This document shows positions 11,249-17,761 of a DNA stretch of 64,000 nt, one piece after another. The DNA comes from Streptomyces sp. Tu 3180. Its GTDB lineage: Bacteria > Actinomycetota > Actinomycetes > Streptomycetales > Streptomycetaceae. The notes beneath the pieces are model-generated. The model made no database searches. It saw nothing but the letters and a program-made list of their open reading frames with translations, and was not told where the DNA came from. How positions within the stretch are numbered: position 1 is the first letter of the stretch; every line of letters begins with the position of its first letter. Where the stretch lies: NCBI RefSeq assembly GCF_009852415.1, contig NZ_WOXS01000002.1, positions 3,512,001 through 3,576,000 of the forward strand, written 5' to 3'. The position numbers and the translations under genes are program-made.

Positions 11249-11588
11249 GGGAGGACCGGTGCCGCCGGCGGCCGGGGGCGGGCCGTGCGGGCCGGCGTCG
11301 GCGGGGTGCCTCCCCGGGTTCTTCGGGCAGGGGCACCCCGGCGCCCGCCCGTGCCGCCCCGGGGGCGCCTCCCGGGGCACCGGGGAGGCGCGTCCGGCCG
11401 CGATCCGGCGAAGGAACCAAGCAAGCGCTTAGAAAGTTGCGGTCCATGTCACACCGCCACACCCGTGACCCCGCCCATACGTCCGGGTAACTTCCCAAGC
11501 AGCCCTGCCCGACCACCCGGTATGCCCTCCCCTCACCCGACCACCCCTCAACGAGGCGCTACGCGCCACCCCTTCGTCAGGAGCCGTG
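11249..11588. promoter_or_regulatory. Thiolase upstream region with AAGCGCTT-centred motif
   Basis: I see no gene here. At 11417-11430 the sequence CCAAGCAAGCGCTT contains the palindromic core AAGCGCTT and one good half of the CAAGCAAGCGCTTGCTTG type often bound by TetR-family regulators of acyl-CoA metabolism in actinobacteria. The other half is degenerate. It is 160 bases before the thiolase start, so a link to its control is only inferred. Confidence 0.35.
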
Positions 11589-12809
11589 ATGCCCGAAGCC
11601 GTGATCGTCTCAGCCGCCCGCTCCCCCATCGGCCGTGCCTTCAAGGGCTCCCTGAAGGACCTGCGCCCGGACGACCTGACCGCCACGATCATCCAGGCCG
11701 CCCTCGCCAAGGTCCCCGAGCTGGACCCGAAGGACATCGACGACCTGATGCTCGGCTGCGGCCTGCCCGGCGGCGAGCAGGGCAACAACCTCGGCCGCGT
11801 CGTCGCCGTGCAGATGGGGATGGACCACCTCCCCGGCTGCACCATCACCCGCTACTGCTCGTCCTCGCTGCAGACCTCCCGCATGGCCCTGCACGCCATC
11901 AAGGCCGGCGAGGGCGACGTCTTCATCTCGGCCGGCGTCGAGACCGTCTCCCGCTACGCCAAGGGCAACTCCGACAGCCTCCCGGACACGCGCAACCCGC
12001 TGTTCGCCGAGGCCGAGGCCCGCACCGCCGCCGTCGCCGAGTCGGAGGGCTCCACCTGGCACGACCCGCGCGAGGACGGCCTGCTGCCCGACCCGTACAT
12101 CGCGATGGGCCAGACCGCCGAGAACCTGGCCCGGTGGAAGGGCGTCACCCGCCAGGAGATGGACGAGTTCGGCGTCCGTTCGCAGAACCTCGCCGAGGAG
12201 GCCATCAAGAACGGCTTCTGGGAGCGCGAGATCACCCCGGTGACGCTTCCCGACGGCACCGTGGTCAGCAAGGACGACGGCCCCCGCCCCGGCGTCACCA
12301 TGGAGGGCGTGGCCGGCCTGAAGCCCGTCTTCCGCCCCGACGGCCTGGTGACCGCCGGCAACTGCTGCCCGCTCAACGACGGCGCCGCCGCGCTCGTCAT
12401 CATGAGCGACACCAAGGCCCGCGAGCTCGGCCTCACCCCGCTCGCCCGGATCGTCTCCACCGGCGTCTCCGGGCTCTCCCCGGAGATCATGGGCCTCGGC
12501 CCGGTCGAGGCGAGCAAGCAGGCCCTGGGGCGGGCCGGCCTGACCATCGACGACATCGACCTGGTCGAGATCAACGAGGCGTTCGCCGCCCAGGTGATCC
12601 CCTCCTACCGCGACCTCGGCATCCCGCTGGAGAAGCTGAACGTCAACGGCGGCGCCATCGCCGTCGGCCACCCCTTCGGCATGACCGGCGCCCGCATCAC
12701 CACCACGCTCATCAACTCCCTCCAGTTCCACGACAAGCAGTTCGGCCTGGAGACGATGTGCGTCGGCGGCGGCCAGGGCATGGCGATGGTCATCGAGCGC
12801 CTGAGCTGA
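11589..12809 (+). CDS. Acetyl-CoA C-acyltransferase (thiolase)
   Basis: Thiolase of 406 residues acting on acyl-CoA substrates in the cytoplasm, either in beta-oxidation (3-ketoacyl-CoA cleavage) or acetoacetyl-CoA formation. The acylated Cys is in TITRYCSSSLQTSRMAL (about residue 93), the NEAFA block is EINEAFAAQVIP, the catalytic His is in GGAIAVGHPFGMTGAR and the second active-site Cys in ETMCVGGGQGMA. The ATG at 11589 has AGGAG five bases upstream; an overlapping GTG at 11586 is less likely. It is monocistronic, closed by a strong hairpin. Motifs do not separate FadA-like from AtoB-like function. Confidence 0.93.
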   Translation: MPEAVIVSAARSPIGRAFKGSLKDLRPDDLTATIIQAALAKVPELDPKDIDDLMLGCGLPGGEQGNNLGRVVAVQMGMDHLPGCTITRYCSSSLQTSRMALHAIKAGEGDVFISAGVETVSRYAKGNSDSLPDTRNPLFAEAEARTAAVAESEGSTWHDPREDGLLPDPYIAMGQTAENLARWKGVTRQEMDEFGVRSQNLAEEAIKNGFWEREITPVTLPDGTVVSKDDGPRPGVTMEGVAGLKPVFRPDGLVTAGNCCPLNDGAAALVIMSDTKARELGLTPLARIVSTGVSGLSPEIMGLGPVEASKQALGRAGLTIDDIDLVEINEAFAAQVIPSYRDLGIPLEKLNVNGGAIAVGHPFGMTGARITTTLINSLQFHDKQFGLETMCVGGGQGMAMVIERLS

Positions 12810-12868
12810 GCACCGCGGCGGCCGCCGCGGCCGCTGGGTAGCCGTCGCGGCACGGTCCGTGAGGCGTG

Positions 12869-12903
12869 GGCCCGGGTTCCCGGTCACTCCGGGGTCCCGG
12901 GCC
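12869..12903 (+). terminator. Hairpin terminator after the thiolase gene
   Basis: GGCCCGGG (12869-12876) pairs with CCCGGGCC (12896-12903), and an inner CCCGG/CCGGG stem extends it. It lies 60 bases after the thiolase stop. Confidence 0.65.
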
Positions 12904-13100
12904 GTTCCGTGATCCAATCTCCCCCAGGATGTGACCTATCTCGCCCGCCCAGGGGATCCGCGCAGGTCAGGGACGCTCCCCCGGCGGGCCCGGAATCACA
13001 GACCTGTCCGCTTCGTGACGTTACGCACTGACAGATGGTTAGTCCGCCCTTCAAGCTGATGTAGGAAGTCGGGGGTCGACTTTGAACCGGGAGTACGTCA

Positions 13101-13880
13101 GTGAGCGCCATGCCGATCGCCCTGCTGATCACCACGGCCGCCACCGGCGCCGTGGGCGTCGCGGTCCTGCGCAGCATCATGGTGCTGCGCCGCCGGGTCG
13201 CGGCCCTGCACACCGAGCTGGCCGAGTACCGCTCCGCCGCGACGCGCGGGCTCGTCCCCGCCGCCCGCGCCGCCGACACCGACGAGATACGCGCGGCCGT
13301 GGCCGAGGCGCTCGCCGAGGAGCGGGAGCGGGAGCTCGCCGAGGCGCGGGCCTTCTGGGCCGCCCAGGAGACCTGTGACGCCTCCGACGCGCCCTCCCTG
13401 CTGGGCCTGGCCGACAGTGAGCTGTTCCTGCCGCGGCAGGCCGATTTCGCGGGTCTGGAGCCGGTGACCGAACCGGCCGCCGACACCGACGAGCACCCCG
13501 GGGACTCCCCGGAGCTGGCCGCGGCCCGCCGCCGCCACCCCTCGCACCCGGACTTCGTGCCGAACCCGTCGCCGGTGGTGGACGACCACGAGCGCACGGT
13601 GACCGTGCTGGAGGAACTGGCCGCCTCCCGGGTGGAACTGACCGACGTCCGCCCGGGCCCGCTGGGCACGCTGGACGTCTACGCGTTCGCCGACGGGACG
13701 ACGCTGTGCATGACCCCGGGCCACCGCGAGACCGCCGAGCGCCTGACCTCGGCCCTGCGGGCGGGCGAGACCGCGTTCCTGCTGGGCGGCTCGGGCATCT
13801 CGGGGGCGTACACGCTGACCTTCTCCTGCGGCGAGGAGACCGTCTACGTCCTGGCGGACCGCGTCATCGCGTCCCTCTAG
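13101..13880 (+). CDS. Hypothetical membrane-anchored protein
   Basis: Protein of 259 residues with a single N-terminal hydrophobic segment (about residues 4-26, IALLITTAATGAVGVAVL), then a Glu/Arg/Ala-rich helical stretch (about 30-95) likely to be coiled-coil, a disordered acidic linker, and a compact C-terminal domain (about 165-259) ending CGEETVYVLADRVIASL. The topology suggests a membrane-tethered cytosolic protein. I do not recognise a family. The start GTG at 13101 follows a GGGAG; an in-frame ATG at 13110 is possible. It stands alone after the thiolase terminator. Confidence 0.7.
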   Translation: MSAMPIALLITTAATGAVGVAVLRSIMVLRRRVAALHTELAEYRSAATRGLVPAARAADTDEIRAAVAEALAEERERELAEARAFWAAQETCDASDAPSLLGLADSELFLPRQADFAGLEPVTEPAADTDEHPGDSPELAAARRRHPSHPDFVPNPSPVVDDHERTVTVLEELAASRVELTDVRPGPLGTLDVYAFADGTTLCMTPGHRETAERLTSALRAGETAFLLGGSGISGAYTLTFSCGEETVYVLADRVIASL

Positions 13881-13949
13881 CGTCCCGCCGGCCGGTGTCC
13901 CGACGGCATCCGCCGGCCCGGGGCCGGAGCGTCCACGCGCCGGACGCCG

Positions 13950-14261
13950 TCAGACGCCGGCGCGTTTCTGCGCCTCCTCCACCAGCCGCACCGCCTCCTC
14001 GACCTCGTCCTCGGACTTCAGTACGAGGGCCAGGTCGTGGCCGGCGACGGTGATCTGGTCGGCGGCGGCGAACATCCCGGCGTCGGGCATCTCGCGGGGC
14101 TCGGTGCCCGGCTCCTCGACCGCCTGCGTCCGCCGCGCCATCTCCCTGGCCAGGGCGAGCGCCTCGGCGGCCGCCCCTCGTTGCAGCCGGCTCTGCGGGG
14201 CTGCCCGCAGGCGGTCGGCGAAATGATCCACGGCACGGGTGAGGGGCGTCGTATCAACCAC
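13950..14261 (-). CDS. Hypothetical small acidic protein
   Basis: Soluble protein of 103 residues, largely helical by composition, with no signal peptide and no family I recognise. It contains VDHFADRLRAAPQSRLQRG and ends with an acidic helix, SEDEVEEAVRLVEEAQKRAGV. No ribosome site precedes the GTG at 14261; TACGCT lies about ten bases upstream, so a leaderless transcript is likely. Codon third positions are strongly G/C, which supports it being real. It is divergent from the DUF4287 gene. Confidence 0.6.
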   Translation of the reverse strand: MVDTTPLTRAVDHFADRLRAAPQSRLQRGAAAEALALAREMARRTQAVEEPGTEPREMPDAGMFAAADQITVAGHDLALVLKSEDEVEEAVRLVEEAQKRAGV

Positions 14262-14362
14262 GCGGCGAGCGTACGCGGACCGGCAGGACTGTTGCCAACG
14301 CGCGAACGCTCGGGCACGGTGAGTTGAGGACCGGCTTACATCCCCTGCGTCCGGAGGCGCCG

Positions 14363-14590
14363 ATGTCCCAAGTCTTCTCCGAAGAGACCCACCGCAACAT
14401 GCTCGCCCGCATCCCCCACTGCACCGGTCGTGAGATCACCGACTGGCTGCGCACCGTCGAGGAAGGCCCGGCCCTCCGCTTCGAGGAGAAGGTCAGCTGG
14501 CTCCGGCACGAGTACGACCTGGCGTACGGCCACGCCAAGGCGATCATCCACGAGTACGACCTGAGGAGGGCCGCGCGCAAACTGCTCTAG
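14363..14590 (+). CDS. DUF4287 domain protein
   Basis: Small soluble protein of 75 residues, almost entirely one DUF4287 domain: SEETHRNMLARIPHCTGREITDWLRTVEE and a C-terminal WLRHEYDLAYGHAKAIIHEYD. The biochemical role of this domain is unknown. The ATG at 14363 follows GGAGG with a six-base gap, so the longer open frame back to 14324 is rejected. It ends before a very strong hairpin shared with the convergent BI-1 gene. Confidence 0.8.
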   Translation: MSQVFSEETHRNMLARIPHCTGREITDWLRTVEEGPALRFEEKVSWLRHEYDLAYGHAKAIIHEYDLRRAARKLL

Positions 14591-14618
14591 CCGCGCGTTT
14601 TTCCGCATGCGGTACGAA

Positions 14619-14654
14619 CGCGAAGGGCCCCGGGTGAACCCGGGGCCCTTCGCG
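14619..14654. terminator. Bidirectional hairpin terminator
   Basis: Perfect 16-bp arms (14619-14634 and 14639-14654) with a TGAA loop lie between two convergent genes, 28 bases after one stop and 25 after the other. Confidence 0.85.
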
Positions 14655-14679
14655 CGGTCGGCGCCTGCGGCGCGAGCCG

Positions 14680-15588
14680 TCAGTCGTTGCTGTTGAGGAT
14701 CGAGATGAGCCGCAGGAACTCCAGGTAGATCCACACCAGCGTCAGCGTCAGGCCGAAGGCCGCGAGCCAGGCCTCCTCGCGCGGGGCGCCGTAGGCGATG
14801 CCGTCCTCGACCTGCTTGAAGTCCAGGGCGAGGAAGCAGGCACCGAGGATGATGCCGATGACGCCGAAGAGGACGCCGAGCGCGCCGCTGCGGAAGCCGA
14901 GGCCGTCACCGCCGCCGAACACCGCGAACAGCAGGTTCACGGACATCAGCAGGATGAAGCCGAGCGCGGCCGCCATCACGAAGCCGTAGAAGCGGCGGTT
15001 GACGCGGATCCAGCCCGCCTTGTACGCCACCAGCACACCGGCGAAGACCGCCATGGTGCCGAGCACGGCCTGCATGGCCGCACCGTCGGCGATGCGGTTG
15101 TCGACGATGTTGGAGACCACGCCGAGGAAGACGCCCTCGAACGCGGCGTACGTCAGGATCAGCGCCGGCGAGGCCTTGCGCTTGAAGGACTGGACGAACG
15201 CCAGGACCATGCCGATCAGCGCGGCGCCGATGCCGATGCCGTAGGACCGGCTGATGTTGGCGTCGTCGACCGGCAGCAGCGCCCAGGAGAGCGCGGCGGT
15301 CACGATGAGCACACCGAGCGTGCTCGCCGTGCGCATGACGACATCGTCGATGGTCATCCGGCCGGTGGTGGCCGGGGCCTGCGGCGGTGCGCCGTACTGC
15401 AGGTCCTGCTGCGCGTACGGGTTCTGCGCGTACGGGTTCTGCGCGTAGGGGTTGCCCGTCGGCTGCGCGTACGGGTTGCCCTGGGTGGCGACAGCGGGAC
15501 CCCCGGCCTGCGGCGCGGTGTTGAAGCCCGCGTAGCCGTTGTCGCGGCTGAACCCCCGTCGCGAGAAGACCGGGTTTCTGCTCCTCAT
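14680..15588 (-). CDS. Bax inhibitor-1/YccA-family membrane protein with NPYAQ repeats
   Basis: Polytopic membrane protein of 302 residues. The first 90 residues are a cytosolic, Pro/Tyr/Gln-rich tail carrying NPYAQ and TGNPYAQ repeats (encoded by near-identical 15-bp DNA repeats around 15411-15475). About seven hydrophobic segments follow, with the BI-1/YccA-like block FGVIGIILGACFLALDF and the conserved acidic C-terminal region. The family includes calcium-leak channels; the bacterial role is not settled. The ATG at 15588 has GGAGGAG five bases upstream, so the in-frame extension to 15627 is rejected. The repeat tail is likely to vary between strains. Confidence 0.88.
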   Translation of the reverse strand: MRSRNPVFSRRGFSRDNGYAGFNTAPQAGGPAVATQGNPYAQPTGNPYAQNPYAQNPYAQQDLQYGAPPQAPATTGRMTIDDVVMRTASTLGVLIVTAALSWALLPVDDANISRSYGIGIGAALIGMVLAFVQSFKRKASPALILTYAAFEGVFLGVVSNIVDNRIADGAAMQAVLGTMAVFAGVLVAYKAGWIRVNRRFYGFVMAAALGFILLMSVNLLFAVFGGGDGLGFRSGALGVLFGVIGIILGACFLALDFKQVEDGIAYGAPREEAWLAAFGLTLTLVWIYLEFLRLISILNSND

Positions 15589-15873
15589 TTCACTCCTCCA
15601 TGGCCACACAGCGCGGCCTTGGCTCAAGAGTAATAGGTAGGCAAAGGATTGACCCTAATGCTTGGGGAGGATCTTTCCCTCGTCGTGCTGCGCAACACGC
15701 TACGCGGCTTGGTGATTCCCCTCACCACGGGGCACCGAACCATGACCGACCCGGTACCTGTCCGGAACAGGCCGGAGATCATCCGCTCGCCCCGGCCGCG
15801 TCCGCCCTCGCCCAGGGGCGCCCTCGCGGCCCCGGCGGCGGAAGCGGGCGCGCGGGGCGCCCGTGCCGGCGGT

Positions 15874-16302
15874 TCACCGGAGGACGGCCGGGCGGTCGGC
15901 GGGGGTGTACTCGCCGGCGACGGTGAGGACGCCGGCGCAGCGCGGGCACTCCGCTCGGCCGAAGAGGTGAGCGGTCCCGTCGGCGAGCACGTCGCGCGCG
16001 GGCAGGTCGCGGAAGGACGCGAGGCAGTCGGCCGGCCGCGACCGCAGGTGCCGGTCCAGCGGTTCCCGGAACTCCGCGAGCGCGCCGGCGCGGTCCGCCG
16101 GCGGATCGTCGCAGCCGTGCGTCCCCGCCGCGCACCGCGTGATCGTCCCGGCGGGGCCGCGCGCCCACGCGCTCCGGGGGGCGGGGCGGACGGGGCGCGG
16201 GTCCGGTGGCGGTGGCGGTGGCGGTGGCGTCCGAGCGGATGCCTCGCCCGGTGCCACGGCCGGCCGGGTACGCGGCCGCTCGTCGACCGTGGTGACGGGC
16301 AC
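15874..16302 (-). CDS. Hypothetical Cys-containing protein with poly-proline tract
   Basis: Predicted protein of 142 residues next to bldA; family not recognised. The N-terminus has a run of eight prolines (encoded by alternating CCA/CCG codons, 16205-16229). The C-terminal 90 residues look folded: ITRCAAGTHGCDD and later GRAECPRCAGVLTV, with four cysteines that could bind zinc. Third codon positions are almost all G/C, favouring this frame over the overlapping plus-strand frame at 15649-16491. The GTG at 16302 has a weak GGGGCG upstream. The proline part may be non-coding or variable, so the start is uncertain. Confidence 0.5.
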   Translation of the reverse strand: MPVTTVDERPRTRPAVAPGEASARTPPPPPPPPDPRPVRPAPRSAWARGPAGTITRCAAGTHGCDDPPADRAGALAEFREPLDRHLRSRPADCLASFRDLPARDVLADGTAHLFGRAECPRCAGVLTVAGEYTPADRPAVLR

Positions 16303-16451
16303 GGTCGCCCCGTGGCGGACGGCAGGCCCGGTGCCCCCGTGACGTCAGCGCGACCGCGTCCGTGCGCACGCGTGAAGAGGGATGGGCCCGCACCGCGGGC
16401 GGAGGAGCGCGGCGACGGGGCGTCGCCGCCGATCAAGAGCGCTGAGCGTGA

Positions 16452-16538
16452 TGGTGCCCGGAGCCGGACTCGAACCGGCACGCCCGCATAGGGGCAGCGA
16501 GGTTTAAGCTCGCCGTGTCTGCATTCCACCATCCGGGC
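16452..16538 (-). tRNA. bldA: tRNA-Leu(UAA), bldA
   Basis: Minus-strand cloverleaf of 87 nt including encoded CCA: acceptor GCCCGGA pairs with TCCGGGC, the T-loop reads GGTTCGAGTC, and there is a long class II variable arm (CTGCCCCTATGCGGGCG). The anticodon loop CTTAAAC gives UAA at 16506-16504, which reads the rare UUA codon. In Streptomyces this is bldA, needed for translating TTA-containing developmental and antibiotic regulatory genes. I found no in-frame TTA in any gene annotated in this window, so its targets lie elsewhere. Confidence 0.97.
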
Positions 16539-16566
16539 AGGCCGTGGGCTCCGCTTCGCGGTTCCG

Positions 16567-16594
16567 ACCTTATCGGGACCTCACCCCCCAACAG
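16567..16594 (-). promoter_or_regulatory. Putative bldA promoter
   Basis: On the minus strand CTGTTG (16594-16589) and TAAGGT (16572-16567) are 16 bases apart. The predicted transcript would start about 22 bases before the mature tRNA 5' end. The -10 is plausible for a Streptomyces housekeeping promoter; the -35 is weak. The remaining stretch 16595-16931 holds no gene I can support. TTGACT at 16854 may belong to the ABC operon promoter. Confidence 0.45.
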
Positions 16595-16931
16595 CGCCGG
16601 GAGGGGCCGATCTTGTCTGATTTTATTGGCGCCTGAGGGAGCATCAGCAATCCGAATGCGCCGTCAGCACATGTCCCACAGCCTTGCGTGTGAGGATCGG
16701 CCGCACATGCGGATTGACGGAATTTCACCGTCTGGACAAGGACACTCCACCCGTTCCCGTCACGGCCGGCCCTCGGGGTCCGCCGTCATCCCCAGGTATG
16801 ACACGGCCTCCGGCGGTCCGCCCGAGGTCGCCCACCGGAACCGGAGCAGCGGTTGACTACACGGCGGCAAACGGGCGGAACGATGGACCACGTCCCCCAG
16901 CACCCGTCGCCCTGACAGGAGGGTCCATCCC

Positions 16932-17702
16932 GTGACCACCGCATCCCTCGCCGACCGGACCACCGCCGTGGCCGCACGCGCCACGGACCTGTCGAAGATC
17001 TACGGCCAGGGCGAGACCCGGGTGGTCGCCCTGGACCGGGTCTCCGTCGCCTTCCGGCAGGCCGAGTTCACCGCGATCATGGGCCCCTCCGGCTCCGGCA
17101 AGTCCACGCTGATGCACTGCGTGGCCGGCCTGGACACCTTCTCCTCCGGTTCCGTGCGCATCGGCGAGACGGAGCTGGGCTCGCTGAAGGACAAACAGCT
17201 GACCAGGCTGCGCCGGGACAAGATCGGCTTCATCTTCCAGGCGTTCAACCTGCTCCCGACGCTGACGGCGCTGGAGAACATCACCCTCCCGATGGACATC
17301 GCGGGCCGCAGGCCGGACCGGCAGTGGCTGGACACCGTGATCGGGATGGTCGGCCTGTCGGGGCGGCTGAGCCACCGGCCCGCCCAGCTGTCCGGCGGTC
17401 AGCAGCAGCGGGTGGCCGTGGCCCGGGCACTGGCCTCCAAGCCGGACATCATCTTCGGTGACGAGCCCACCGGCAACCTCGACTCCCGCTCCGGCGCCGA
17501 GGTGCTGGGCTTCCTGCGCAACTCCGTGCGGGAGCTGGGGCAGACGGTGGTCATGGTGACCCACGACCCGGTGGCGGCCGCCTACGCGAACCGGGTGGTC
17601 TTCCTGGCGGACGGCCGGATCGTGGACGAGATGCACGGGCCGACGGCCGACTCGGTGCTCGACCGGATGAAGCGGTTCGACGCCAAGGGCCGCACCAGCT
17701 GA
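16932..17702 (+). CDS. ABC transporter ATPase, MacB/LolD type
   Basis: ATP-binding subunit, 256 residues, of a type VII (mechanotransmission) ABC system with the FtsX-type permease that follows. Walker A GPSGSGKST (about residue 53), Q-loop FIFQAFNLLPTL, signature LSGGQQQRVAVARAL, Walker B IIFGDEPTGNLDS and the switch His in VMVTHDPVAA are all intact. AGGAGG precedes the GTG at 16932. A 59-base gap separates it from the permease. It is closely related to the ATPase at 47918-48706 (both end in DRMK-FDA-GRTS), so the two are paralogues. The substrate is unknown. Confidence 0.94.
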   Translation: MTTASLADRTTAVAARATDLSKIYGQGETRVVALDRVSVAFRQAEFTAIMGPSGSGKSTLMHCVAGLDTFSSGSVRIGETELGSLKDKQLTRLRRDKIGFIFQAFNLLPTLTALENITLPMDIAGRRPDRQWLDTVIGMVGLSGRLSHRPAQLSGGQQQRVAVARALASKPDIIFGDEPTGNLDSRSGAEVLGFLRNSVRELGQTVVMVTHDPVAAAYANRVVFLADGRIVDEMHGPTADSVLDRMKRFDAKGRTS

Positions 17703-17761
17703 CGCCTCCCCCACCCCGTTCCGCGCCTCTCCCCCGTACGTCTGGACTCGAGAAGACACCC

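Noticed and set aside
10001..12841. Plus-strand frame of 946 codons spanning the SGNH hydrolase and thiolase genes
   Set aside because: It overlaps two clearly identified genes in another frame and is Arg/Pro/Gly low-complexity throughout.
15649..16491. Plus-strand frame of 280 codons ending in bldA DNA
   Set aside because: It runs into the tRNA, has no motifs, and its third-position bias is worse than that of the minus-strand frame chosen at 15874-16302.
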